This document shows positions 1 to 8,784 of a stretch of 64,000 nucleotides of DNA, piece by piece. The notes below the pieces were generated by a model. It saw only the letters and a program-made list of their open reading frames with translations, was not told the origin of the DNA and did not search any database. A program made the translations under genes and the position numbers. This DNA comes from Hufsiella ginkgonis. GTDB lineage: Bacteria > Bacteroidota > Bacteroidia > Sphingobacteriales > Sphingobacteriaceae. Every line of letters starts with the position of its first letter. The stretch's first letter is position 1. Where the stretch lies: positions 62,001 to 126,000 of the forward strand of contig NZ_WVHS01000007.1 in NCBI RefSeq assembly GCF_009834915.1. Direction: 5' to 3'.

Positions 1-945
1 CTGGTGCTGCAGGCGGGCAAGATCAGTACAGTGATCTTTTTTCTCGTGTCGGGGTTTTTAATCCGGCCAAAACTGCAGAGATATACGCTCAAAAGCTATT
101 TCAGGGAACGATCGCCACGGGTGTACTTTCCGTGGTTATCTTTTATCGTACTTTTTATGCTCATCCAGGTAGTACAGCTGCTTCCGCTAAAGGAGCTCTG
201 GGAAACGCGCGACCTTGAAAGATTCATCCAGCTAAACTACAGCATCCTTGACGGACTGCTTATTTACAGCGCTTACTGGTTCATTACCACCTATGCGCTC
301 AGCATGGCGCTGTTCGTAGTACTTCGTAAACATGCGGATTCGTGGTGGCTCGGTGCTGCGCTTGGACTGATCACGCTGTTTTACTGCCTCAACCTGCATT
401 TCCAGTGGACAGATACCAAGCATTCGAAGGCGATCCTCGGCTATGCCGCATTTGTCTGGACAGGGATGAAAATGAACAAGCACTTCACCCGCCTGCAATA
501 TCACCTCGCCAATGTGCCATGGGCTGCGGCCATCGGGCTCCTGCTTGCATTGCTGCTCATTGCCAGTTACGAGGGCATCAAGCTCACGGAAACGGGCTGC
601 CTGGACCCTTTCGCATCTAACCGGTTTAGTAACATCATATTATCGGTCACGTTTTTCCTGGCACTGCTTAAATTCGGAAAGATCGACCTGGTAAACAAGC
701 TGAACCCGAGGAAAACAGTTTACGGGATCTACCTGGTACATAACATCCTGATCTTCGAGCTAACGGCCGTTATTACGAGTTGGGTTTCTGGCGACGTATT
801 TGTATCGGCAAGTGTATGGACGCTGCTGATCTACCAGTTCAGTTTTTTCGTGGTGATACTTTGCTTTACTTATCTTGTGGTAAACCGGCTTTCACGGTCG
901 CGTCTCTGCTGGATAATCGGCATAAAACCGGGTTTAAAAGCGTAA
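1..945 (+). CDS. Acyltransferase family 3 membrane protein, 5' end missing
   Basis: The reading frame is open from the first base of the window, so the N-terminus lies outside. The first visible residues (FFLVSGFLI, then YFRERSPRVYFPWL) match the FFxxSGFLI and basic YFRxRxxRIxPP stretch found near the start of OafA/YrhL-type acyltransferase-3 proteins. Probably only some tens of residues are lost, including the expected catalytic His. About eight hydrophobic segments follow. The family moves acyl groups onto sugars of envelope polysaccharides at the inner membrane. A late segment, GIYLVHNILIFEL, matches the family's C-terminal helix pattern. The acceptor cannot be read from the sequence. Nothing downstream looks co-transcribed. 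Confidence 0.75.
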   Translation: MVLQAGKISTVIFFLVSGFLIRPKLQRYTLKSYFRERSPRVYFPWLSFIVLFMLIQVVQLLPLKELWETRDLERFIQLNYSILDGLLIYSAYWFITTYALSMALFVVLRKHADSWWLGAALGLITLFYCLNLHFQWTDTKHSKAILGYAAFVWTGMKMNKHFTRLQYHLANVPWAAAIGLLLALLLIASYEGIKLTETGCLDPFASNRFSNIILSVTFFLALLKFGKIDLVNKLNPRKTVYGIYLVHNILIFELTAVITSWVSGDVFVSASVWTLLIYQFSFFVVILCFTYLVVNRLSRSRLCWIIGIKPGLKA

Positions 946-1024
946 GTTAACGCCGCTGCACCGATTGTAAGCCCAATTACTGTTTACAATTGCTATTTTA
1001 GCCATATTAATTACTATCAACAGA

Positions 1025-2287
1025 TTGACATTTAAAGATTTCGGCTTTAACGATCACCTTCAGGAGGGATTGGACAGCATGGGGTTCGTTAAACCAACCC
1101 CGATACAACAGCAGGCGATCCCTGTTATTTTAGAACATCACGACCTTATCGCATGTGCGCAAACCGGGACCGGCAAAACGGCCTCCTACCTGCTTCCATT
1201 GCTCCAGCTCATCCACCAGGGCGAGCGAAAGCACGTTAGCGGGCTTATCCTTTCCCCTACGCGGGAATTGGCCGTGCAGATCGATCAGCAAGCGGAGGGA
1301 CTCGCTTATTTTACCGGGATCAGCTCCATTGCGGTGTATGGCGGTGGCGACGGTATCGCGTACGAACAGCAAAAGCGGGCCATTATGGCAGGGGTCGACA
1401 TCATCATCGCCACCCCCGGAAGACTTATCGCCCACCTTACCAGTGGCGTGATCAAGCTGGATCATATCCAGTTCCTGGTGCTGGACGAGGCGGACCGCAT
1501 GCTCGACATGGGCTTTTACGAAGATATCCTCCGCATTAGCAGTTACCTGCCCGCCAAAAGACAAACCCTGCTGTTCTCGGCCACCATGCCGCCCAAGATA
1601 CGTACCCTGGCCAATAAACTGCTGCATAACCCCCAGTCGATCAACATCGCCATTTCGCAGCCGGCGGCAGGCATCTCGCAGCAGGCCTATTTAACTTACG
1701 ATGAACAAAAACTAGCCCTGATCGATAAGCTGTTAAAAGACGTGGCTTATACCAGCGTGCTGATCTTTGCTTCCCGCAAGGATAAGGTACGTGAGGTCGA
1801 CAAGCTGCTGCGCAAATCGGGCATCAAGGTAAAAGCCTTTCACTCAGACCTTGAACAGCCTGAACGTGAGGCAATCCTGCAGGATTTCCGCAACCGGAAG
1901 CTGCCCGTGATCATCGGCACCGACGTCCTCTCGCGCGGGATAGACATTACCGGCATCAGCCTTGTGATCAATTTCGACGTCCCCCCCGACCCTGAAGACT
2001 ATATACACCGCATAGGAAGAACCGCACGCGCGGAAACAACAGGTACGGCAATTACGTTTATCAATGAGAAAGATCAGAAGAAGTTCGCTTCGATAGAAGA
2101 ACTGATCGGCAAAGAGGTGGAGAAGATCCCCTTACCTGACGGGCTAGGCGAAGGCCCGGTTTACAACCCCAAAGCAAAAAGGGAAGGCGGCGACCGAAGC
2201 AACTTCAGGAACAAAAAGAAGGGCAGCTGGAAAGGCAAAGGGAGCAGTAAACCCGGATCCGGTAAACCAGGCCCCGCTCAATCCTGA
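1025..2287 (+). CDS. DEAD-box ATP-dependent RNA helicase (RhlE-like)
   Basis: This 420-residue protein carries the full DEAD-box helicase set: a Q motif near residues 20-30, Walker A AQTGTGKT at 45-52, PTRELA at 78-83, TPGR, DEAD at 154-157, SAT at 186-188, SRGID and HRIGRTAR near 330. The last 35 or so residues are Lys/Gly/Ser-rich and disordered, as in RhlE-type helicases of Bacteroidota that use a basic tail to hold RNA. Such enzymes unwind short RNA duplexes in ribosome assembly and RNA decay. The start is TTG; no ATG lies nearby in frame and the family N-terminus (TFKDFGF) begins right there. A weak -7-like box, TATTTTAG, lies at 994-1001. The gene appears to be a single-gene transcript. 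Confidence 0.93.
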   Translation: MTFKDFGFNDHLQEGLDSMGFVKPTPIQQQAIPVILEHHDLIACAQTGTGKTASYLLPLLQLIHQGERKHVSGLILSPTRELAVQIDQQAEGLAYFTGISSIAVYGGGDGIAYEQQKRAIMAGVDIIIATPGRLIAHLTSGVIKLDHIQFLVLDEADRMLDMGFYEDILRISSYLPAKRQTLLFSATMPPKIRTLANKLLHNPQSINIAISQPAAGISQQAYLTYDEQKLALIDKLLKDVAYTSVLIFASRKDKVREVDKLLRKSGIKVKAFHSDLEQPEREAILQDFRNRKLPVIIGTDVLSRGIDITGISLVINFDVPPDPEDYIHRIGRTARAETTGTAITFINEKDQKKFASIEELIGKEVEKIPLPDGLGEGPVYNPKAKREGGDRSNFRNKKKGSWKGKGSSKPGSGKPGPAQS

Positions 2288-2301
2288 ACTGATCACCGAA
2301 A

Positions 2302-2336
2302 CTGATAACTAATTACTGAACCCGACAACTCACCTC
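2302..2336. repeat. Heptad tandem repeat E1 (CTGATAA theme)
   Basis: Five imperfect 7-base units start at 2302, 2309, 2316, 2323 and 2330. The first is CTGATAA and the second CTAATTA. A partly similar ACTGATC lies just before at 2288. The run ends two bases before the ATG of the next gene and there is no visible complementary arm. It belongs to the 7-base-period family seen in many gaps of this window. Confidence 0.6.
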
Positions 2337-2338
2337 CC

Positions 2339-3208
2339 ATGATTACCCTAGAAAATGATTCGCTGAAAGTGAGCATTTCGCCAGAAGGAGCACAACTCAC
2401 CTCGATCTTTAATAAGAAAGACGAAACCGAGCATCTTTGGCAAGCCGACCCCGCAGTGTGGGGCTGGCACGCACCGAACCTTTTCCCGTTAGTAGGTGAA
2501 AGTATGGATCAGAAAATCCTGGTTGACGGCGCCGAATATAAGATGAACAGGCATGGTTTTGCGCGAAATGCCATGTTCGGATTGGTGGACGCTACGTCAG
2601 TCCACGCCAAATTTTCGCTCCCTTTTTCGGAGGAAACACTGGCCGTTTACCCATACCGGTTCGAGTTCCAGGTATTATACGATCTTATTGATAATAAGCT
2701 GCGCGTATCGTACAAAGTGATCAATATGGACCAGGACACTATCTACTTCGGGGTCGGCGCTCATCCTGCGTTCAGCGTGCCCTTTGATGAAGGCGCCTCC
2801 TACGAGGATTATTTCATCGAATTTGAACATGCTGAGGAGCTTAACACAGCCGGCATCACGAACGAGGGATATTTCTCCGGCGAAACGAAACCGGTGTCCC
2901 TGGATGGCAACAAGCTTCACTTAACCCGCGACCTGTTTGCAGACGATGCCCTGGTGTTTAAAAATATCCGTTCGCGCAAAGCGACGATCAAAAGTAAGGT
3001 AAGCGATAAACAGGTTTCCGTTTCGTTCCCGCATTTTAATTACCTGGGATTGTGGGCCAAACCTGGGGCGCCGTTCGTTTGCATCGAGCCGTGGTTGGGT
3101 TGTGCGGATACCGCAGGCGAACGGAAGGAACTGCGCGACAGGGAGTGTATCCAGCAGGTGGCGCACGGACACGTGTTCGAAACGGATTTCACTATCGGGA
3201 TCAGCTGA
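2339..3208 (+). CDS. Aldose 1-epimerase family protein (LacX-like)
   Basis: The 289-residue protein begins at its ATG with ITLENDSLKVSISPEGAQL, the opening of the galactose-mutarotase-like superfamily, LacX/YeaD-type subgroup. WGWHAPNLFPLVG near 40-52 and GVGAHPAFSVP near 139-149 hold the conserved substrate-pocket His residues. The fold is a single beta-sandwich that interconverts sugar anomers in the cytoplasm; no signal peptide is present. The natural sugar is unknown. The upstream gap is filled by heptad repeat E1, which nearly touches the start codon. The gene ends 19 bases from the convergent GIN-domain gene. Confidence 0.85.
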   Translation: MITLENDSLKVSISPEGAQLTSIFNKKDETEHLWQADPAVWGWHAPNLFPLVGESMDQKILVDGAEYKMNRHGFARNAMFGLVDATSVHAKFSLPFSEETLAVYPYRFEFQVLYDLIDNKLRVSYKVINMDQDTIYFGVGAHPAFSVPFDEGASYEDYFIEFEHAEELNTAGITNEGYFSGETKPVSLDGNKLHLTRDLFADDALVFKNIRSRKATIKSKVSDKQVSVSFPHFNYLGLWAKPGAPFVCIEPWLGCADTAGERKELRDRECIQQVAHGHVFETDFTIGIS

Positions 3209-3227
3209 CCGTGTAGCGGGAGGCCTG

Positions 3228-4010
3228 TCACATCTGCTGGTTTGTTTTAGATAAAAGCTTACCGATTTTTTCCGCTTTACCGCGAATAGTGATACTCGAA
3301 AGACTGTCCACCCGCCCCTCGGTGACGGTTCCGGCGGTAAAGTCGCTAAATTCTATCCTGCTTTTACCAGTTAAGGAATAGGAAAGCTTATTGATATTTG
3401 AATTAGCGCCGTGCAGGCTGATGCTTGACGAATCCTTCGCCAAAACCGATAACCGGTCAACTTTATTCATCACAGCAACAACAGAAGCCGTTCTTTCAGC
3501 GGCGATATCCAGCTTATTTGAATTCAGGTCCCCGGATAATTCAAACCTGCCTCGTGCACCGGAGAAGGATTCCAGGTTGCTGACATGGATCTTTAAAAAA
3601 TACGGGCTCCTGGTGGTCACTGCAAAACTTTTCACGAGGCGCTTGCTGTGTAACGATATATATAAAGTATCGTTAGATAACCGCGTGGTAAAAAATTCAT
3701 TTATTCCGTGTGCTGCTTCCGCATAGTTTTTTCCGCCCGTGTGATCTACACTGATTATAAATTGATCTTGCTTGATCACGAAAGTAGCGCCACGCTCGTC
3801 GGGCCCCGATTGGATGGCGCCATCTATTGCCAGGTGCTTAGCGGCAGGAAGATCGCGGCGACTATAATTGCCAGCCTCCTGTTGTTGCGTTGTTCCGGCC
3901 TCATTGACATGACCGGCCCGAAACCTGCTTTTTAATACCAGGTTAAAACTGAGCAGGGAGAGTACCAGGCCTGCCAGTAACACAATCGTAAGTATATTGC
4001 TTATTTTCAT
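3228..4010 (-). CDS. GIN-domain (DUF2807) exported protein
   Basis: This 260-residue protein has one N-terminal hydrophobic segment (about residues 7-27) serving as signal or anchor, then a beta-rich region of repeating short strands (LSVLAKDSSSISLHGA, RVDSLSSITIRG) typical of the putative auto-transporter adhesin head GIN domain. Such proteins are common in Bacteroidota and have no proven role; an envelope location is inferred. It is the last gene of a minus-strand set: ABC ATPase, permease, GntR regulator, then this gene 20 bases after the regulator. The link suggests control by the same GntR protein. Confidence 0.72.
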   Translation of the reverse strand: MKISNILTIVLLAGLVLSLLSFNLVLKSRFRAGHVNEAGTTQQQEAGNYSRRDLPAAKHLAIDGAIQSGPDERGATFVIKQDQFIISVDHTGGKNYAEAAHGINEFFTTRLSNDTLYISLHSKRLVKSFAVTTRSPYFLKIHVSNLESFSGARGRFELSGDLNSNKLDIAAERTASVVAVMNKVDRLSVLAKDSSSISLHGANSNINKLSYSLTGKSRIEFSDFTAGTVTEGRVDSLSSITIRGKAEKIGKLLSKTNQQM

Positions 4011-4030
4011 TTGATTAAGGTAAAGAATCG

Positions 4031-4396
4031 TTAAACTTCGCGTGTAAATAGTTCAAAACGTTGTTGCACTTCGCCAACGCTCACTTCATAAAGCCGCATC
4101 TTGGCGAACACTGCTGGCAGCTCCTCTTCCAGGAAGATCTTTTTCCGTGCATCCGTTATCTTTTCACGCGCAGCGGAGCCTACGTAATAGCCCAGCCCGC
4201 GCTTAATGTAAATGACGTCCTGTTGCTGGAGATGGTCATACGAACGCATTACCGTATTAGGGTTCACTTCGAGGGTTACGGCCAGCTCGCGTACCGACGG
4301 GATTTTTTCATCGGGGAGCCACTTCCCCAGTTGTATATTGTCGCTCACATATTCAGCGATCTGCCGATAAATGGCTTGCGATTGATTAAAGTCCAT
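4031..4396 (-). CDS. GntR-family transcriptional regulator (YtrA-like)
   Basis: At 121 residues this is the short YtrA-type GntR regulator: an N-terminal winged helix (YRQIAEYVSDNIQLG, then IPSRELA-like IPSVRELAVTLEVNPNTVMRS, residues about 10-55) and only a small helical C-terminal part rather than a ligand domain. YtrA-type proteins repress linked ABC transporter operons by binding inverted repeats of the TGTACTA type, and exactly such a site lies at 6059-6078 before the first gene of this operon. The gene follows the permease by 22 bases. The signal it senses is unknown. Confidence 0.9.
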   Translation of the reverse strand: MDFNQSQAIYRQIAEYVSDNIQLGKWLPDEKIPSVRELAVTLEVNPNTVMRSYDHLQQQDVIYIKRGLGYYVGSAAREKITDARKKIFLEEELPAVFAKMRLYEVSVGEVQQRFELFTREV

Positions 4397-4418
4397 TTTT
4401 GGTGTTTTCTTGGTTTGG

Positions 4419-5207
4419 TTAGATCTGTTTCTCTTTCAGGCGGAAGAAAACGGTGATCCATATAACCGGGAGCGCCAGGTAATAGCCTGCCAGGAAGAGC
4501 GTTTGCTGGTACACGGAAGGCTTTATATGCGCAGACTGGTGCTGATCGTACAGGTAAACACTGGTGAAGGGCGTGCTCGATAAATGCTCGAATCCCGGCT
4601 TTCCGGCAATACCTGATATATCGAATACTACTTTCGTTATCAACTCATTCAAATAAAGTGTTCCAAAAAAGAGGCAGCAAACAACCACGATCGTTTTCAG
4701 GATCACCTGCCGCTTAAAAGTTACCGAACACAGCAGGATGATCGACTGGAACACGAAATAGAAACAAATAAAACCCGGCTGGCGGAACATGTCCCACAGC
4801 ACAAATATATTGTTATAAAAGCCCATCACGCGGTCGATATAACAAAGCAGGAGGGTTACCGGGTAAATAACGAAGATATAAAGCAGCGGATAAAGCACCA
4901 TACCCGAAATCACTGCCGCACAAGTCTTCTCCGCAACGGTGCAGGGCAGCATCAATTCATGAATAGAACTGGTTTTATCTCTATGCCTGTTGAGGATGAA
5001 GAGGCTATGCAATCCCGACGAAAGGAAAATGCCGCACACAAACAAGTCTTCGAGGTACCTGTTGGTGAGCCCCTCGCCGCCTGAATTATAAATAAGCCAA
5101 ACCAGCCCGATGGCGATCAGCGCCGGGAAGCCAAGCAAGTAAATCTTTTTATATTCCCTGGATTGCTTACGAAGCAGCAGCCACAACCTGTTGATGGAGA
5201 TTTCCAT
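4419..5207 (-). CDS. ABC-2 type transporter permease
   Basis: The 262-residue protein has an N-terminal cytoplasmic stretch, then about six hydrophobic segments (for example IYLLGFPALIAIGLVWLIY and ICFYFVFQSIILLCSVTF), consistent with an ABC-2 membrane subunit. I chose the ATG at 5207, four bases after the ATPase stop codon. A second ATG at 5219 would overlap the ATPase by eight bases, and further upstream codons lie deep inside that gene. Working with the upstream ATPase it likely moves a lipid-like compound or peptide, since YtrA-linked transporters often respond to cell-wall antibiotics. The substrate is not readable. Confidence 0.78.
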   Translation of the reverse strand: MEISINRLWLLLRKQSREYKKIYLLGFPALIAIGLVWLIYNSGGEGLTNRYLEDLFVCGIFLSSGLHSLFILNRHRDKTSSIHELMLPCTVAEKTCAAVISGMVLYPLLYIFVIYPVTLLLCYIDRVMGFYNNIFVLWDMFRQPGFICFYFVFQSIILLCSVTFKRQVILKTIVVVCCLFFGTLYLNELITKVVFDISGIAGKPGFEHLSSTPFTSVYLYDQHQSAHIKPSVYQQTLFLAGYYLALPVIWITVFFRLKEKQI

Positions 5208-5211
5208 AGAA

Positions 5212-6048
5212 TTATGCATTAAAAAGTGGAACGATCTGTTGTTTCTCCGAAAGCACCGCGTTGAAGAATATTTCCATATCAAGCCGCGACTCTTCCTCAT
5301 CGTGGTTAACACCTACCACGGCATAGCCTTTTAAACCGCCTTCATAGTAGATCGGCGCGATCAGCTCGGTAGGCTGATTTACCTGTTTGAATACCAGCTT
5401 CTGAGTGATGCGCTCAACCGGCTCGCGGATGATGATCCGTTTATCCTCCAAAATGAGTACATGATCGATGAGGCTGTCGAGGTCTCTCACCTGGTGCGTG
5501 CTGATTATGATCACCTGGTCTTCGGCGGCGGTACCGGCAATCACCTTGCGAAATTGCCGCTTCGACGGAATGTCCAGTCCATTCGTGGGCTCATCCATTA
5601 ACAGCACTTTAGCGCGGGTGGCAAGCACAAAACTGATCATCATCTTCTTCTTTTGCCCGTAGCTCATTTTTTGCAGGTCGCTATCTGCCGGCACCTCGAA
5701 CTCTGCAAGCATCCGGCTAAAAAGTGCACGGTCAAAAGTCGGGTAAAACGGCGCGTAGTTGTCCACGTAGGTGTGCACTGAACCATTGGGCACATAAAAC
5801 TCTTCAGGCAATAACACCGTTTGCTGCAGGAGTTTTGCGCTTCTTCTGGCGGGCTCTTCACCGGTTACGCGGACTGTCCCTTTACCGGGAAACAATAACC
5901 CGCAAATGGTATGCAGCAAACTGCTCTTCCCTGCGCCGTTCTTGCCAAGCAACCCATAAATGTGCCCGGGCTTTAATTCAAGACTGAGATCCTCTAGTAC
6001 AGGCCTGGATTTTTTGTACCCAAACGTTAGATGCTGAATTGATATCAT
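5212..6048 (-). CDS. ABC transporter ATP-binding protein
   Basis: A 278-residue nucleotide-binding subunit, first gene of the GntR-regulated operon. It shows Walker A GLLGKNGAGKSS near residue 33, a signature motif reading SYGQKKK instead of LSGGQ (a common form in ABC-2 exporters), Walker B VLLMDEPTNGLD, and the H-loop STHQ. The C-terminal 70 residues form an extra domain of the type often seen on YtrB-like ATPases. It energises the permease encoded 4 bases downstream. The start codon lies only about 10 bases from the operator, so a bound repressor would cover the 5' end of the transcript. Confidence 0.9.
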   Translation of the reverse strand: MISIQHLTFGYKKSRPVLEDLSLELKPGHIYGLLGKNGAGKSSLLHTICGLLFPGKGTVRVTGEEPARRSAKLLQQTVLLPEEFYVPNGSVHTYVDNYAPFYPTFDRALFSRMLAEFEVPADSDLQKMSYGQKKKMMISFVLATRAKVLLMDEPTNGLDIPSKRQFRKVIAGTAAEDQVIIISTHQVRDLDSLIDHVLILEDKRIIIREPVERITQKLVFKQVNQPTELIAPIYYEGGLKGYAVVGVNHDEEESRLDMEIFFNAVLSEKQQIVPLFNA

Positions 6049-6058
6049 ATCGTTCTAG

Positions 6059-6078
6059 TGTACTACTTAAATAGTACA
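6059..6078. promoter_or_regulatory. GntR/YtrA-type operator
   Basis: A perfect inverted repeat: TGTACTA at 6059-6065, six bases CTTAAA, then TAGTACA at 6072-6078. It lies between the candidate promoter at 6082-6113 and the ATPase start. YtrA-type regulators are known to bind repeats of this form, and the operon encodes one, so autoregulation is the natural reading. Confidence 0.82.
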
Positions 6079-6081
6079 GTA

Positions 6082-6113
6082 CAATAGTAAGGGATTGTTT
6101 TATTACTTGCAAG
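6082..6113 (-). promoter_or_regulatory. Candidate promoter of the ABC/GntR operon
   Basis: On the minus strand CTTG (6113-6110) is followed after 20 bases by TACTATTG (6089-6082), one base off the Bacteroidota -7 consensus TAnnTTTG with a normal -33/-7 spacing. The operator lies directly downstream, where RNA polymerase would start. Confidence 0.55.
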
Positions 6114-6172
6114 TTATTCTGAAAAAAACTTAAGAAGGGGCGATCTGTTAATAACAAAACAACCGATGAACC

Positions 6173-6379
6173 ATGAAAAAATTCTCTGACGAAACCATCA
6201 TTGCCAAGGCAAGGGTCAATTTGGTCGATGTAAAGCAGGCCGGCGCCAACCAGGTAGACGTGGCGGTCGATTTGAAGGATGAAAAGTTAATTACGCATAA
6301 CTACGCGGTCACTTTCAGGCGGGACGGTATGGGATCGCCATGGGTACCGGCGGATATTACGGAGATTAGTTCTATGTGA
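6173..6379 (+). CDS. Small conserved-looking hypothetical protein, 68 residues
   Basis: The product is soluble and charged, without signal peptide or membrane segment. It has an even spread of Asp, Lys and Val (KARVNLVDVKQAGANQVDV) and a closing MGSPWVPADI. I do not recognise a family. It reads divergently from the ABC operon and ends 15 bases before the convergent rlmN gene. ATG start, regular codon use and a stop in a tight gap favour a real gene, but the evidence is modest. Confidence 0.55.
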   Translation: MKKFSDETIIAKARVNLVDVKQAGANQVDVAVDLKDEKLITHNYAVTFRRDGMGSPWVPADITEISSM

Positions 6380-6394
6380 TATGTTAAACGTTTC

Positions 6395-7444
6395 CTACTC
6401 TTGTTTAACCGCCAATTGCCCGCATGCCGCATCGATATCTTTTCCCCGGCTCCGGCGCACGTTGGTATTTACGCCTTGTTTACGGAGGTAATTGGCAAAC
6501 GCCTCGGTTTTATCCTCGGTGGTATTTTCGAAAGCCGCAAAGCTGATGGGGTTGTACTCGATAATATTCACCTTACAGGGCAGGTGTTTACAGAACCTGG
6601 CCAGTTCCATGGCGTCCTGGATCTCGTCATTAAAGTTATCGAAAATGATGTACTCGTAAGTTACCGGGTTCTTGGTTTTGGCATAGTAATACTTCAGGGC
6701 TTCGGCCAGTGCCTTTAGGGAATTTTGCTCATTAATGGGCATGATCTCATTGCGCTTCGCATCGTTTGCCGCATGTAATGATAAGGCAAGGTTAAACTTC
6801 ACCTGGTCGTCCCCCAGTTTTTTAATCATCTTAGCGATGCCGGCGGTAGACACCGTAATGCGTTTCGCCGACATGTTCAGGCCGTCTTCGGAGGTGATGC
6901 GTTCGATGGATTTCATCACGTTCGCGTAGTTGAGCAAAGGTTCGCCCATGCCCATGTAAACGATATTGGAGAGCGGAATGCCATAATTTTCCCGGGCTTG
7001 CTGGTCTATCAGCACTACCTGGTCGTAGATCTCGGCAGGGTCGAGATTCCGTTTTCGGTCCATATAACCTGTGGCGCAAAACTTACAGGTGAGACTGCAC
7101 CCCACTTGCGAGCTTACGCAGGCTGTCATGCGTTCGGTGGTTGGGATTAATACGCCCTCGATAATATGCGTATCGTACAAACGGAAGGTATTTTTGATGG
7201 TTTTATCGGCGCTGAATTGCGAGAAACTAATATTTACGGGATTAATTGTAAAGCGCTCTTCGAGATTTTCACGTAATTTTTTCGATAGGTTGCTCATTTC
7301 CCCGAAACTCCGCGCAGACTTTTTCCAGAGCCATTCCCAGATCTGTGCTGCCCTAAAAGGTTGTTCACCAAGCTCAACGAGCGATTTTCTCAAATCCTCA
7401 AAACAAATGTTCCTGATATCAATTCTTTTAACGGTCGCTTCCAC
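6395..7444 (-). CDS. rlmN: Dual-specificity 23S rRNA/tRNA adenine C2-methyltransferase RlmN
   Basis: This 349-residue radical SAM enzyme methylates C2 of A2503 in 23S rRNA and of A37 in some tRNAs. The CxxxCxxC iron-sulfur ligands are Cys116, Cys120 and Cys123 (CSLTCKFC). The upstream Cys109 and the C-terminal Cys341 (AACGQL) occupy the places of the two other conserved RlmN cysteines, one of which carries the transferred methyl. MGMGEPLLNY, ISTAG-like VSTAG and SLHAAN are family signatures. The start is GTG at 7444, fitting family length; no ATG is in frame just upstream. Confidence 0.96.
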   Translation of the reverse strand: MEATVKRIDIRNICFEDLRKSLVELGEQPFRAAQIWEWLWKKSARSFGEMSNLSKKLRENLEERFTINPVNISFSQFSADKTIKNTFRLYDTHIIEGVLIPTTERMTACVSSQVGCSLTCKFCATGYMDRKRNLDPAEIYDQVVLIDQQARENYGIPLSNIVYMGMGEPLLNYANVMKSIERITSEDGLNMSAKRITVSTAGIAKMIKKLGDDQVKFNLALSLHAANDAKRNEIMPINEQNSLKALAEALKYYYAKTKNPVTYEYIIFDNFNDEIQDAMELARFCKHLPCKVNIIEYNPISFAAFENTTEDKTEAFANYLRKQGVNTNVRRSRGKDIDAACGQLAVKQE

Positions 7445-7570
7445 GTTGCAAAGTTACCGATTTAGTGCGTAACGTACTAGACGCTATTTTCGATAGTATT
7501 TTGTTGTTGTAACAGCAAAACTCTATCTTGTCCAGGTTTTAAAAAAACGGTCCGCTGTTAATATCGGAAA

Positions 7571-8746
7571 ATGGTTAAAAGTTACTCTGCCGACTTCATT
7601 TTACCCGTTTCATCTGATCCTGTTAAGGATGGCGTGATAAGCGTAGACGAAACTGGGCAAATAACAGGTATTTACCACGCAAACGATCCTGCCTGCAACG
7701 CGCTCGATATCGAAAAACTGGAGGGCGTGATCGTTCCGGGGTTTGTAAATTCGCATTGCCACCTCGAGCTTTCGCATCACCGGGGGAGATTCCAAAAGGA
7801 ACAGGGCCTTATTCCATTTATTAAAGAAGTGATCAGCAACCGCAATGGCAGCGACGAAGCGATCGGCGTTGCCATGAAAGAAGCTGACCGTCAAATGCTT
7901 GCTAACGGAATAGTGGCCGTAGGCGATATCTGCAACACGATATCGTCTAAGTTAATTAAGGAAACCAGCGCCATTTATTATCATAATTATGTCGAGGTTT
8001 TTTGCTTCAAGCCATCGGAGGTAAAAGATATTTTCCGCGCAGGGCTCGACCTCCGGGAAAATTTCAGTCCCTTGCCTTCATCGATCGTTCCGCACGCGCC
8101 TTACTCGGTTTGCAAAGAACTTTTCCGGTATCTTACGCGGTTTTGCGACGATTACGGCAACATCATTACCATCCACAACCAGGAGAGCGAAGAGGAGAAC
8201 CGTTTCTTCCGGTATAAAACCGGGGGATTCGTGGATTTTTACCGCGACATGGGCTTCGATATCGACTTCTTTAAGCCGCAGGCGCGTAATTCCATTCAAA
8301 CGGTGCTGCCGCTCCTGCCCTCGCACCAGCGCATTCTTTTTGTCCACAACACCTATACCAGCCTTAAGGACCTGTATTTTGTGCGGCGGTTCGGTCATGA
8401 TACCAACTGGTGCTTTTGCCCTAATGCCAACCTGTACATCGAAGGACGTTTGCCTAAGATCGATATGTTCCTGTTTAACGACTTCAACATCACGGTGGGC
8501 ACCGATAGTCTGGCTTCAAACGACCAGCTTTGCATTCTCTCTGAACTTAAAACCATTGCCAGCCATTATCCTGGTATCCCGTTCACACGTACGCTTTCGT
8601 GGGCGACCTTAAACGGCGCGAAACTCCTCGGCATCAACCAGCAGCTAGGCAGCCTGGATGTAGGAAAAAAGCCAGGCCTGAACCTGATCTCCGGTATGGA
8701 GAAATTAAACCTTACGGCAGATTCGAAGGTCAGGAAACTGGTTTGA
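7571..8746 (+). CDS. Amidohydrolase-superfamily deaminase-like protein
   Basis: The 391-residue protein has the layout of the cytosine/guanine/S-adenosylhomocysteine deaminase branch: the metal pair in NSHCHLELSH near residue 61, VPHAPYSV near 178, TIHNQES near 200, LFVHNTY near 257, and the catalytic Asp in GTDSLASN near 315. It is cytoplasmic. Likely reactions are deamination of a purine- or adenosine-type ring. Aminodeoxyfutalosine deaminase of the futalosine menaquinone route belongs to the same branch, but no other gene of that route is present, so I do not assign it. It is divergent from rlmN; the 126-base gap shows no clear promoter to me. Confidence 0.82.
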   Translation: MVKSYSADFILPVSSDPVKDGVISVDETGQITGIYHANDPACNALDIEKLEGVIVPGFVNSHCHLELSHHRGRFQKEQGLIPFIKEVISNRNGSDEAIGVAMKEADRQMLANGIVAVGDICNTISSKLIKETSAIYYHNYVEVFCFKPSEVKDIFRAGLDLRENFSPLPSSIVPHAPYSVCKELFRYLTRFCDDYGNIITIHNQESEEENRFFRYKTGGFVDFYRDMGFDIDFFKPQARNSIQTVLPLLPSHQRILFVHNTYTSLKDLYFVRRFGHDTNWCFCPNANLYIEGRLPKIDMFLFNDFNITVGTDSLASNDQLCILSELKTIASHYPGIPFTRTLSWATLNGAKLLGINQQLGSLDVGKKPGLNLISGMEKLNLTADSKVRKLV

Positions 8747-8784
8747 CGTACGCCGCGAACCCCAAAAATCACTACCTTTAAAAC

